DNA of 64,000 nt from Methylomonas rhizoryzae (GTDB lineage: Bacteria > Pseudomonadota > Gammaproteobacteria > Methylococcales > Methylomonadaceae). The stretch spans positions 2,294,001 through 2,358,000 of the forward strand of contig NZ_CP043929.1 of assembly GCF_008632455.1 (NCBI RefSeq), written 5' to 3'. The notes beneath the pieces are model-generated. The model was not told the origin of the DNA. It worked only from the letters and a program-made list of their open reading frames with translations, and ran no database searches. Both the position numbers and the translations under genes were made by a program. Within the stretch, counting starts at the first letter, position 1; every line of letters begins with the position of its first letter. Shown piece by piece: positions 51,459 to 60,184 of this stretch.

Positions 51459-53570
51459 GTGGCAGACGCATCGCTGGCAATCGTTTTCGCATTGATCATG
51501 GCTTTGGCCGGAATCGGTTTCGTACTCTGGCAGCTGCGACGAGTGCTGGCGTATCCGCAGGGCAACGACACCTTGCGCAGCATTGCCGCGGCGATTCAGG
51601 AAGGCGCCGCGGCGTTTTTGCATCGCGAATACCGAATACTGGCGGTATTCGTCGTGGTGGTTGCCGGCATCATCGCCGGCTTTTTGCAATGGCAAACCGC
51701 CGCCGCCTTCGTACTTGGCGCCGTGGCTTCGGCCGGCGCCGGTTACCTAGGCATGTATACCGCGGTGCGCGCCAATCTGCGCACCGCCGAAGCCGCCAGC
51801 CATAGTCTGCAACTGGGCCTGAAAGTCGCCTTCGGCAGCGGTGCCATCATGGGCATGTCGGTGGTCAGCTTCGGGCTGCTGGGTATGACCTCGCTTTATC
51901 TGATTTTCGCGGACGACCCCAACCGGCTCAGCTATATTACCGGCTTCGGTTTCGGTGCCAGCAGCATCGCCTTGTTCGCCAGGGTCGGCGGCGGCATTTA
52001 CACCAAGGCCGCCGACGTCGGCGCCGATCTGGTCGGCAAGGTCGAGCAAGGCATACCGGAAGACGACCCGCGCAATCCGGCGGTCATCGCCGATAACGTC
52101 GGCGATAACGTCGGCGACGTGGCCGGCATGGGCGCCGATTTGTTCGAAAGCTACAGCAGTTCGGTCATCGCCTGCGCCACGTTGGGGCTGACAATAGGCG
52201 CCGAACAGGCCGGCGGCTATGTGGCTCTGCCGTTCCTGGTCGCGGCGGCCGGTATTGTCGCCTCCTTGTTCGGCATCTTCATCGTGATTGGCGAAAAAGA
52301 CCTGCATGTATCGTCCACCTCTAAATTCGCCGCCTTCTTTTGCAAATACGTCAAACACGTCGACGAAAACGCCAGTTTGAAAGATTTGCTGGACACCCTT
52401 AGACACTCGGTTTGGGCCTCGTCCGCCGCGGTATTGCTGTTAAGCCTGCTCACCGTTCTCTTGTCGGGCGTCAGCTTTTACTACTGGCTGGTGATTCTGG
52501 TCGGCCTATTGGCCGGCAACGGCATCGCCCATGCCACCGAATACTACACGGCCTACACCGAAAACCCGACCCGCTCGATTTCCGAAGCCAGCGAAACCGG
52601 TGCCGCAACCACCATCATTCAAGGCTTGGCGGTCGGCATGATGAGCACGGTGTTTCCCGTGATTATCGTCGCTATCGCTATTTTGCTGAGCATTTGGCTA
52701 GGCTTCAAAGCCGACGGCAGCTTATCGGCCGGTCTGTACGCCGTCGCCTTGTCCGGGGTCGGCATGCTCAGCACCTTGGGCGTTACCCTGGCCACCGACG
52801 CCTACGGTCCGGTGGCCGACAACGCCGGCGGCATCGCCGAAATGAGCCATATGCCGGCCGAAGTCCGCCAGCGTACCGACGCCTTGGACAGCTTGGGCAA
52901 CACCACCGCCGCCACCGGCAAGGGATTCGCGATCGGCTCGGCGGTACTGACCGCGCTGGCGTTATTGGCCGCTTACGTCAGCGCCGCCGACGTCGAACAA
53001 TTGAATTTGCTGGACCCTACCATGCTGCCCGGCATCCTGATCGGCGCCATGCTGCCCTATTTGTTTTCCGCGCTGACCATGATGGCGGTCGGCAAAGCCG
53101 CCCATGCGATAGTGTTGGAAGTGCGTCGGCAATTCCGGGAAATTCCGGGCCTGATGGAAGGCACGGCCAAACCGGATTACAAAACCTGCGTCGGCATCAG
53201 CACCAACAGCGCCTTGCGGCAAATGTTGCCGCCCGGCCTAATGGCTGTTACCGTGCCGTTGCTGATCGGTTTCGTCTTGGGTAAAGAAGCCCTGGCCGGT
53301 TTATTGATCGGTACCACCGCTTCCGGATTTTTATTGGCCGTAATGATGGCCAATGCCGGCGGTGCCTGGGATAACGCCAAAAAATGGATAGAAACCGGCC
53401 AATTCGGCGGTAAAGGTTCCGACGCGCACAAAGCGGCGGTGGTCGGCGATACCGTCGGCGATCCCTTCAAAGACACCTCCGGACCGGCGCTAAACATTCT
53501 GATCAAATTGATGAGCATAGTCAGCCTGGTGTTCGCGTCGGAGTTCGGCGCCGGCTGGCTCAGTTTTTAA
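51459..53570 (+). CDS. hppA: Membrane-bound K+-dependent pyrophosphatase
   Basis: This 703-residue inner-membrane protein couples pyrophosphate hydrolysis to export of H+ or Na+. It has about sixteen helices and the catalytic motifs GGGIYTKAADVGADLVGKVE, DNVGDNVGDVAGMGADLFE and, near the end, VVGDTVGDPFKDTSGPALN. The segment GNTTAATGKGFAIGSA has Ala at the position that is Lys in K+-independent enzymes, so it is predicted K+-dependent. The start is GTG at 51459, giving MADASLAIVFAL; the upstream extension overlaps the preceding gene in another frame and is not used. It recovers energy from biosynthetic pyrophosphate. Confidence 0.92.
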   Translation: MADASLAIVFALIMALAGIGFVLWQLRRVLAYPQGNDTLRSIAAAIQEGAAAFLHREYRILAVFVVVVAGIIAGFLQWQTAAAFVLGAVASAGAGYLGMYTAVRANLRTAEAASHSLQLGLKVAFGSGAIMGMSVVSFGLLGMTSLYLIFADDPNRLSYITGFGFGASSIALFARVGGGIYTKAADVGADLVGKVEQGIPEDDPRNPAVIADNVGDNVGDVAGMGADLFESYSSSVIACATLGLTIGAEQAGGYVALPFLVAAAGIVASLFGIFIVIGEKDLHVSSTSKFAAFFCKYVKHVDENASLKDLLDTLRHSVWASSAAVLLLSLLTVLLSGVSFYYWLVILVGLLAGNGIAHATEYYTAYTENPTRSISEASETGAATTIIQGLAVGMMSTVFPVIIVAIAILLSIWLGFKADGSLSAGLYAVALSGVGMLSTLGVTLATDAYGPVADNAGGIAEMSHMPAEVRQRTDALDSLGNTTAATGKGFAIGSAVLTALALLAAYVSAADVEQLNLLDPTMLPGILIGAMLPYLFSALTMMAVGKAAHAIVLEVRRQFREIPGLMEGTAKPDYKTCVGISTNSALRQMLPPGLMAVTVPLLIGFVLGKEALAGLLIGTTASGFLLAVMMANAGGAWDNAKKWIETGQFGGKGSDAHKAAVVGDTVGDPFKDTSGPALNILIKLMSIVSLVFASEFGAGWLSF

Positions 53571-53588
53571 GGTAAAAGAGTCGAACGC

Positions 53589-54836
53589 ATGAACAGAATC
53601 GTTAATTTCCTTGTCGCGCTGCCGTTTATCCTCAGCCTGAGCGGCTGTTCCAGCATAGGCAAGGGCTTTGCCGAAGCCTTGCTGGAAAAGCAGGACGAAG
53701 AAGATACCCGTTTGTGCGAAATTACCGGCGAACGCTTCAGCGGACTGAAACCGCAACTGGAAACACCGGGCCGCAAGATGAAAGTGCTGATGGTGCACGG
53801 AGTCGGCAATCATCTGCCCGGTTATTCCACCCAATTTTTGGAGAAGCTGTCCAAGGAACTGGACTTGCCCGTCACCGCCAAGGCATACAAAAACATCACC
53901 CTGGCCGATCCTAAAGCCCCGGACAAGCGTCTGGGCAATTTACGCATCAATCGTTATTTGGATAAAGACCAGCAGCAAGAATTGCTGTTTTACGAACTGA
54001 CCTGGTCGGAAATCACCGCCAAAGACAAGGAAGTGCTGTCCTACGACAACTCCGGCGAGCAGTCCTTCCGCCGTGCCGAAGTCAACGATTTGCTGAAAAA
54101 GTTCTCCAACGACACCGGCCCCGATCCTATCATTTACTTGGGCGAAAAGCGTGACGACATCCTGACCGCGTTCGCGCAGTCGTTTTGCTGGATGATCAAC
54201 GGCGACTGGAACAGCCTGCCGGACGACGTGCACCAAGTCTGCTGGTCCAAAAACGTCACCCCGTTCTACAACGACAGCTACGCCTTCGTATCGCACAGCC
54301 TGGGCAGCCGCATCACCATAGACGGCTTGCAGAGTATCGCTTCCATTTTGGCGAACAACGACAACGCCGCCTATTCCACCGCCTTGTCCAATGTTTTGAA
54401 AAACAAATCGGTACCGATTTACATGATGTCCAACCAATTGCCGATGCTGCAATTGGGCCGCAAGATTCCGCCCGTCACCAACCGGCAAGCCGAATACTGC
54501 CAACCGGAAGGCGGCAAGTATGCGGAGCGCATTTTAGCCCGGACCAACATCATCGCCTTCAGCGATCCTAACGACTTGCTGAGCTACGCCCTGCCCCACG
54601 ATTTCGTCAACAAATATTTCGACTCCCGGTTGTGCATAGACGTGACCAACATCAACATCAACGTGGCGAAAATTTACGACGCATTCGGCTTGGGTAAATT
54701 GGCTAATCCGCTCGACGCCCACGTCGGCTACGACACCGACGACCGGGTCATCGCGCTGATCGCCAAAGGCATTGCCAATCCCTACACGGCACCGATCGTC
54801 AACGAACGTTGCCGTTGGATTAAAACCATCGAGTGA
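53589..54836 (+). CDS. Lipoprotein with alpha/beta-hydrolase-like core
   Basis: This 415-residue protein has a lipoprotein signal (ALPFILSLSGCSSIG, Cys lipidated near residue 21) and a body with hydrolase hallmarks: VLMVHGVGNHLPGYSTQF, like an oxyanion-hole His-Gly turn, and YAFVSHSLGSRITIDGL, with Ser in an SHSLGS nucleophile elbow. A late His-containing segment (SYALPHDFVNKYF) could complete a triad. It is probably a membrane-anchored esterase or lipase. It begins 19 bases after hppA and ends 4 bases before the Rhs remnant. I do not know its substrate. Confidence 0.65.
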   Translation: MNRIVNFLVALPFILSLSGCSSIGKGFAEALLEKQDEEDTRLCEITGERFSGLKPQLETPGRKMKVLMVHGVGNHLPGYSTQFLEKLSKELDLPVTAKAYKNITLADPKAPDKRLGNLRINRYLDKDQQQELLFYELTWSEITAKDKEVLSYDNSGEQSFRRAEVNDLLKKFSNDTGPDPIIYLGEKRDDILTAFAQSFCWMINGDWNSLPDDVHQVCWSKNVTPFYNDSYAFVSHSLGSRITIDGLQSIASILANNDNAAYSTALSNVLKNKSVPIYMMSNQLPMLQLGRKIPPVTNRQAEYCQPEGGKYAERILARTNIIAFSDPNDLLSYALPHDFVNKYFDSRLCIDVTNININVAKIYDAFGLGKLANPLDAHVGYDTDDRVIALIAKGIANPYTAPIVNERCRWIKTIE

Positions 54837-54839
54837 GCC

Positions 54840-56106
54840 TAGCGTTCGACAGCGGGCCGACCGCTTGGAATCCGCATCGAGCGGCGCCGAGGTACAAACC
54901 TTCGGTTACGACGACATGGATCGCGTCACCGACGCCTTGGGTAATTGGGCCGGCAAACCTTTGCTTACGACGCCGTCGGCAACCGCCTGAGTAAAAGCGA
55001 GCCATCGGGCCTGACGCAATACGGCTATGGCGCCAACAACCATCGCTTGGACAGCCAGACCGGCACGGTTAACCGCAGTTACCAATACGACGCGGCCGGC
55101 CATTTGCTCAATGAAGGATCGCTCGGGTTTGTCTACGACAACAGCGGCCGGCTGCTGGGCGCTCACCTGTCGGGTACGCCGATCAGCGTGTACCTTCACA
55201 ACGCTCTGGATCAGCGGGTGGCCAAATTGACGGTGAACGGCCCCTCGGTATCCGTCTACGACGAAGCCGGACGCCTGATCGGCGTATAGCGAAAGCCGGT
55301 TAACCGAAACGATTTGGCTGGACGACATCCCGGTCGCGCTACTCAAATCGCAAAGCAACGGCAGTGTTGCCTTAGCCGGTTACATCCATACCGACCACCT
55401 GGGTACGCCGAGAAAAATCACCGACCCCAGCAGCAATACCCTGATTTGGCAATGGCAAGGCGCACCGTTCGGTGAAACGGCAGCCAACGACGACCCGGAT
55501 GGTGACGGCAACCACTTGGCCTTTAACCTGCGCTTCCCTGGGCAGTATTACGATACGGAAACGGGAAAGCATTACAATGTCCACCGAAATTACGACCCGG
55601 CGCTGGGCCGGTATATCCAGAGCGATCCGATTGGGTTGGCTGGCGGAATTAATACCTATACCTATGTTGGGAATAATCCTATTTCAAGGATTGATCCGTC
55701 TGGATTACATTGGTCTGACAATGCAATTGATGGGATTCTCAATAGTGATTTATATCAAAATTTGATTAATCGAATAAGACCACCTAGCCCAAGTAATCCT
55801 CCAAACGCTGATATTCAAAATTATATGCAGCAATTTAGAAGTTCAAATACTTTAGATTGTTATGAAATTTCAAGAAAAATATACGATTTTGCAAAGGGCG
55901 GTAATATTTTGCATGTAGAACCGGTTGTACCTGGCATGCTTCTTATTCCAGTCAATAAAGGTTACTATCAAGGCTATTACCATGATGTTTATACGGATGG
56001 TCAGTATGTTTATGACCCTGAATTCGCATCAACACCAATCCCAAAAGGAGATTGGACTCGCATAATTAAAAGCATAAACCCAACTGGCGTAACTATTTCT
56101 AAGTGA
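54840..56106 (+). pseudogene. Orphan Rhs tip with papain-fold toxin candidate
   Basis: This is the C-terminal end of an Rhs/YD-repeat protein without its N-terminus. YD-type repeats (FGYDDMDRVTDALG, FAYDAVGNRLSKSE, YQYDAAGHLLNEGS) are spread over three frames, with frame breaks near 54950 and 55285. The last frame (from about 55290) is open to 56106 and includes the Rhs core end HTDHLGTPRKITDP, YDPALGRYIQSDPIGLAGG and DPSGL. After that joint the DNA becomes AT-rich and encodes about 130 residues with Cys in NTLDCYEISRKIY, His in GYYHDVYTDGQYVYDPEF and Trp in PKGDW, as in papain-fold polymorphic toxins. No intact Rhs or secretion gene is near, so it is a displaced tip. Confidence 0.8.
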
Positions 56107-56129
56107 TTTATAGGTAAATTTGGACCGAT

Positions 56130-56522
56130 ATGCACGTTAAAAATATTTCGGAAAACGATTTTATAAAAGTGCTTTCTCAAATAGGAGAACTAGAAAATGC
56201 ACTTATTCCAGTTATGGCATCGGACTCTGATAAATATATTGCACCAGTAGTTAAGTGGCGCTGGAAAAACGAAAAGGCAAATCTTGAGGCTGAATTAAAA
56301 GAAATAGTAAATAGATATTCTGGGATGCGCTGGTATATTAGTAGGTCTGAAGGTGGTAGTTGGTTTCTAACTATTAAACAATTAATGACCGAGTTAGAAG
56401 GTAATATAACCATGCAATTTCAAGACTTTTTAAATGAATGGAGTAAAATAAATTCTGACATCTGCTTACAAGCCCATGAAGAAATTTTGCTTCTCGCAAA
56501 ATATATTGCGACTGAAATCTAA
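56130..56522 (+). CDS. Candidate immunity protein for the Rhs toxin
   Basis: This 130-residue protein is encoded by AT-rich DNA like the toxin segment before it and starts 23 bases after the toxin stop. It has no signal peptide or membrane helix and is mostly helical and acidic (GELENALIPVMASDSD, QDFLNEWSKINSD). I recognise no family. Position directly after an Rhs toxin domain is the standard place for the cognate immunity gene, so that role is inferred from context only. Confidence 0.6.
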   Translation: MHVKNISENDFIKVLSQIGELENALIPVMASDSDKYIAPVVKWRWKNEKANLEAELKEIVNRYSGMRWYISRSEGGSWFLTIKQLMTELEGNITMQFQDFLNEWSKINSDICLQAHEEILLLAKYIATEI

Positions 56523-56526
56523 AGGT

Positions 56527-56540
56527 CGTACGGCCGTACG
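56527..56540. repeat. Perfect 14-bp palindrome after the immunity gene
   Basis: CGTACGGCCGTACG is its own complement and lies 5 bases after the immunity gene stop, where base composition returns to that of the genome. A further 8-bp hairpin, GAGGCGCA/TGCGCCTC, lies at 56656-56685. They mark the edge of the inserted AT-rich block. No gene is seen between 56541 and 56753. Confidence 0.5.
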
Positions 56541-56753
56541 GCGGATTAACTTTGTGCCGGGGTGTAAGGCAATGGGATGGACTCCTCCCACCTAGCGGCA
56601 TCGAACTCGATAACGTGCGCTAAATTTGATGGCCGATAGGATGTGCCGACGCAAGGAGGCGCATCGCTCGCGACCGTTGCGCCTCGCCGCTGGCTCGGTA
56701 CAACCTATCCGAGGTGTGTACCTTATCGCCCGTATGTCTTACGGCCTTACCCA

Positions 56754-57125
56754 TCAAACCAAATCCTCCTTGTTAGGGTTCGGATTCCACACAAACCCCT
56801 TGACCTTGTCCGCCGCCTGCTTGGCGGCGGGCTCCGGCTTATCGCCCTTTGCCTGCCTTCGCGTCTGCCCCGGATTCAAAATCAAGCTATTCGCATACAG
56901 CCGGAACGCCTGATAGCTGAACGGCACTTTGCCTTCCTCGTACAACAGCCGGTAAATCTGCGCCACCGTCCAGCCGTCGTCCAAGGCCTGTTTGATCTCA
57001 TCGCGCAACCTCATAAACAGCGCCCGGTTATAGCCTCTGGCGTTTTGTTTGTTTTGCAGCACCTAGTCTGCCAAGCGTTCGGAAAGCGGTTTTTCCGAAG
57101 CCTTGCCCGATAAATTCTCGTTCAT
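56754..57125 (-). pseudogene. TraK-like conjugation gene interrupted by amber codon
   Basis: From ATG 57125 the minus strand encodes MNENLSGKASEKPLSERLAD, then TAG (57065-57063), then 101 further residues. The part after the stop, with RLRDEIKQALDDGWTVAQ and EEGKVPFSYQAFRLYAN, resembles TraK/DUF5338 proteins of IncP-type plasmids, which aid conjugative transfer at oriT. In those proteins a Trp follows the leading helix, so one TGG-to-TAG change explains the break. A GTG right after the stop could restart translation. It is the only conjugation gene here and is probably a plasmid remnant. Confidence 0.55.
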
Positions 57126-57147
57126 CAACTGTTCAAAAACCGTTCAC

Positions 57148-57222
57148 AGCCAAGGGTACGCTCCGCGTACCTTATGGCTTTTCCCAGCGGGAAAGGCCCC
57201 CCATTTGGTACGCATTGCGTAC
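57148..57222. repeat. Pair of related GTACGC palindromes
   Basis: GGTACGC-TCC-GCGTACC lies inside a longer stem with outer arms AGCCA/TGGCT (57148-57179), and GTACGC-ATT-GCGTAC follows at 57208-57222. Both share the same arms with different loops, as in REP-type repeats. The first is followed by TTTT on the plus strand and might also terminate transcription. Confidence 0.5.
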
Positions 57223-57240
57223 ATCCATCTATGACTCGGC

Positions 57241-57504
57241 CGTCGATTTAATCTCACTATCCGGCTCGAAACGGCCTAAGATCGCGGGTGGAAACCACTG
57301 ACTCGCCGTGGCGCCAGTGACTTTGTTGCTTGCGGGGTAGCGAAAACCCTTAGCCCTTTCCAACTATAGCTTTCGAGACTCAACACCTTCACGGTCGGCA
57401 TTATCCGTTAGCATTATTCCTCGCCAGTACCTACGCATCAAGCAGCCTGCTACCAGGCTGCCTGCAAGGCTAGATACTCGGCAGTTACCGGGCCGGGGTC
57501 TCAC
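57241..57504 (-). ncRNA. Possible 5' domain of a group II intron
   Basis: Read on the minus strand the segment begins GTGAGACC, like a group II intron 5' end, and shows nested stems typical of a folded domain I: GCAGCCTG/CAGGCTGC (57461-57442), CTCGAAA/TTTCGAG (57377-57371 with 57271-57265), inside it GGCTAAG/CTTAGGCC (57355-57349 with 57280-57273), and inside that CACTG/CAGTG (57319-57315 with 57300-57296). No reverse transcriptase and no domain V are visible downstream, where the TraK remnant begins. It is probably a truncated intron. The assignment rests on structure and general resemblance only. Confidence 0.42.
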
Positions 57505-57562
57505 CCGCCAGATTAAGCGGCATTGCCCAGCCGCAACAGGCTTTGCTAATCGGAGCTTGTAG

Positions 57563-57670
57563 ATGGCGATGAAAAACATGCTGGACGATACCTACATTAC
57601 CGACCGGGTGAGCGGAATTCAGCCCGGCGCGCCGCGCTTGGTGCAAGCGGGGTTTAAATGCGAATTCTAA
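57563..57670 (+). pseudogene. C-terminal scrap of a TonB-dependent receptor
   Basis: Thirty-five codons from 57563 to TAA 57670 encode NMLDDTYITDRVSGIQPG followed by APRLVQAGFKCEF. This is the usual end of a TonB-dependent outer-membrane receptor (N-L-x-D-x-x-Y near the end, PGAPR, terminal Phe). An in-frame TAG immediately precedes the ATG and no barrel sequence is found upstream, so only the tail survives. Confidence 0.6.
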
Positions 57671-57715
57671 ACGTCGCAACCGGTACAAATTTAGCGATAG
57701 GCGGGGGTGGCCCGG

Positions 57716-58687
57716 CTAGCTGTCAGTTTGGCGTTTGGCCTGCTGTGTCAACAGATCTAAGATGGGCTCGTCGGCCGCTAAAATGCGCGCAATGGCTTGC
57801 GCTTTGGCGGCCGACAAATAAAGTCTTAATTCCTGCGGATTTTCCAACAAACGTTTATGCGGATCGGTCAGTAGCCGCACCGTTGCTCGCCGCGGGGTTT
57901 GTAGCCAAATCGTCTTCACCATGGCCAGTTCGCCGCCATTCAATTCTACGATGTCGCCCGGTTGGTACAGCCCCAAAGCGTCAATGAAATGCGCCGCCAG
58001 TTGCGGATCGTAGGTTTTGAGTTTTGGACCGGCCAGTAAGGCCGCCGCGCCGGCAAATCCCGACTCGCGACCGGACGGAGTTTCCAGCGACAAAGCGCAA
58101 AAGTCTTGAATAAAGTTGATTGCGTTTCGGTTATCGCTAGCAAGCGCCGCGGCCGGGTCTGCATCACTTTCCGGCAAAGCGGATCGAAACAGGCGCAAAC
58201 CATCCTTACACAACTGCAACGCTTCTTCTTGCTTGGCTTTCCAAACCAATCCCAAGGCTAACAGCAATAGCGCTTTCGCCAGGTCCGCCACTTGCCGGTC
58301 CTGCAAGATTTCGGCTTGCAAGCATAAAAGCAGCAGATCGTCGCCATGGGTTTTAAGGCCGGAATGCAATTGCGCTACGATCCGGTCGCCGCCGTCTAAG
58401 GCCGAACAGTGTTCGTCCGGGCCGAAGGCCTTGTCTAATTCGGCCGCACAATCAAATAGCCAGACTTGCAGTGGCTCGGGGGCGGGCATCGTTTGCACCG
58501 GCACCCAATCGCGGCCTTTTTCGGTATCGATTTTAACCTGCCGGCAGTAGGCTTGAATTTGCTGAACGTCGGCCAGGGAGACAAGCAAAAACCGAGTCCG
58601 GTAGAACGGCAAATCCCACCAACTCCGGTCGAATCCGCACACATACATCCCGATGGTTAATTGCTTGGCATCGATGATTTTAATCAT
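57716..58687 (-). CDS. Degenerate HD-GYP-like protein lacking catalytic motifs
   Basis: This 323-residue cytoplasmic protein has the N-terminal DUF3391-type segment seen in HD-GYP proteins (MIKIIDAKQLTIGMYVCGFD) and their C-terminal end (LYQPGDIVELNGGELAMVK). The middle lacks the HD pair, HHE and GYP motifs. It is a decayed paralogue of the intact HD-GYP protein encoded 29 bases upstream, on the same strand. It cannot be a phosphodiesterase; it may bind c-di-GMP or regulate its partner. The ATG at 58687 begins the conserved segment. A longer reading frame upstream overlaps the neighbour and is not used. Confidence 0.72.
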   Translation of the reverse strand: MIKIIDAKQLTIGMYVCGFDRSWWDLPFYRTRFLLVSLADVQQIQAYCRQVKIDTEKGRDWVPVQTMPAPEPLQVWLFDCAAELDKAFGPDEHCSALDGGDRIVAQLHSGLKTHGDDLLLLCLQAEILQDRQVADLAKALLLLALGLVWKAKQEEALQLCKDGLRLFRSALPESDADPAAALASDNRNAINFIQDFCALSLETPSGRESGFAGAAALLAGPKLKTYDPQLAAHFIDALGLYQPGDIVELNGGELAMVKTIWLQTPRRATVRLLTDPHKRLLENPQELRLYLSAAKAQAIARILAADEPILDLLTQQAKRQTDS

Positions 58688-58716
58688 GCCGCTTAACTCC
58701 GTTGCGCATGAGAAAG

Positions 58717-59931
58717 CTAAATACTCGGATAAGATTGGGTAAATACCCCTTGTTGCTGCAGCGCGATCAAATCGATCCCATGCTCCTGCGCTCTGACGAT
58801 TTGCTTGATCCGATACGGCTGGCCGCGTTGATCCAGCGGCTTTGCAGCTAAATCCAGTATTTTCCGCTCGCAAGGTTCGAGGCGCTCGTTCAACAAAATC
58901 AGTAATTTCGGTTTCAACCGGTCGTTGCGGTTCTGTTCCACCACCAAAGCCACCTCGCCGCTACTCAATTCCGCCAAATTGCCTTGCGGGTAAAACCCGA
59001 TGCAGTTGATAAATTCGGTCACATAGCTGCTGTCGTATTCCTTTTTCATGCCGTCGACCAGTATTCCCAAGGCTTTTAAATGCGGTATGCCTTTTTTATA
59101 AATCCTATCGCTGGTAACCGCGTCGTAAGTGTCGACCACCGTCACTATCCGCGTGTACTTGGACAGCGTAGCGCCCTCCAAACCGCGCGGGTAACCGCCG
59201 CCGGCCAATCGTTCGTGGTGGCAGTAAGCCACGTCCACCGCTCCCGGATAGAGATTGCGGGCCGACATCAAAATATTGCGGCCCAGTACAGGATGGTTGC
59301 GCATGATGACCAGTTCCTGTTCATCCAACCTGCCGGGTTTGTTCAGAATGTGCAACGGTACTTTCATTTTGCCCACGTCGTGCATCAAACCGCAAACGCC
59401 CAGGTCCCGGAGCTCGGCAATAGGCAAGCCTAATTCGCGCCCCAGCAAAATCGCCATGACGCAGACATTCATGCTGTGTTGCGCGGTGTATTCGTCCTCT
59501 TGTTTCAACTGCGTCAACAACAACATGGCGTCGCTTTGCGCCAACACGGCATTCACGGTGTTTTCCACGGCTGCTTTAACCTGCTCCACGCTGAACGGAT
59601 TGCCGAAACGGATGTCGTCCAATACCGTTTTGATTAAGGAGCCGGTCTGTTGAAAGGTAGTGGCGGTTTGGTCGAAGGCCCTGGCAAAACTGAGCTGGGT
59701 TTTAGCGTCCGTGGCGCGGGTTGGGATATAACCGTGTTGTTTTTTCTGCAATTTGACGTCGATAAAGACGTAATCGCAAACCTTTTGTATGGCTTGAATA
59801 TCGGCTTGAGTACGGATATCGACCACATCCAACAAAAACGGCGAACGTTTATCCAGGGTTTCGAATCCGGTCACACGCATGCCGATTCTTAATTCATTGA
59901 CGTGTATACGGGTCTCGTCTCGTTCGCTCAT
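58717..59931 (-). CDS. HD-GYP c-di-GMP phosphodiesterase
   Basis: This 404-residue cytoplasmic protein has an N-terminal DUF3391 domain (IHVNELRIGMRVTGFETL) and a full HD-GYP domain (about 140-330): EYTAQHSMNVCVMAI, GLMHDVGKMKVPLHILNKPG, RNHPVLG and CHHERLAGGGYPRGL, then VVDTYDAVTSDRIYKKG. All metal and GYP residues are present, so it should hydrolyse c-di-GMP. It is the first gene of a two-gene unit with its degenerate paralogue. No membrane helix is seen. Confidence 0.92.
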   Translation of the reverse strand: MSERDETRIHVNELRIGMRVTGFETLDKRSPFLLDVVDIRTQADIQAIQKVCDYVFIDVKLQKKQHGYIPTRATDAKTQLSFARAFDQTATTFQQTGSLIKTVLDDIRFGNPFSVEQVKAAVENTVNAVLAQSDAMLLLTQLKQEDEYTAQHSMNVCVMAILLGRELGLPIAELRDLGVCGLMHDVGKMKVPLHILNKPGRLDEQELVIMRNHPVLGRNILMSARNLYPGAVDVAYCHHERLAGGGYPRGLEGATLSKYTRIVTVVDTYDAVTSDRIYKKGIPHLKALGILVDGMKKEYDSSYVTEFINCIGFYPQGNLAELSSGEVALVVEQNRNDRLKPKLLILLNERLEPCERKILDLAAKPLDQRGQPYRIKQIVRAQEHGIDLIALQQQGVFTQSYPSI

Positions 59932-60184
59932 AAACCAAGTGAATTAATATTTGCTAATACAAATTATTTTACTGCATGGCGAAGCGCGGTCCGCCGTTAA
60001 AATCCGTGACACAACCATCATCACGACAAACTGCTTATAGACCACAGCGGTTAAAAATTCCATTGCCGCTTATAAGGAATGGTAGACGCGAAAATCCGGC
60101 TTGAATATACTCGCCGTCGCTACATTCAAACTGCTGGGCCCGTAGTCTCACGATAAAAAAATTAGTGCAAATCAGGAGACATGC

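Noticed and set aside
54945..55289. Separate small protein gene in the Rhs region
   Set aside because: It is one frame of the broken YD-repeat gene; it has no ribosome site and joins its neighbours by frameshifts, which sequencing error could also explain.
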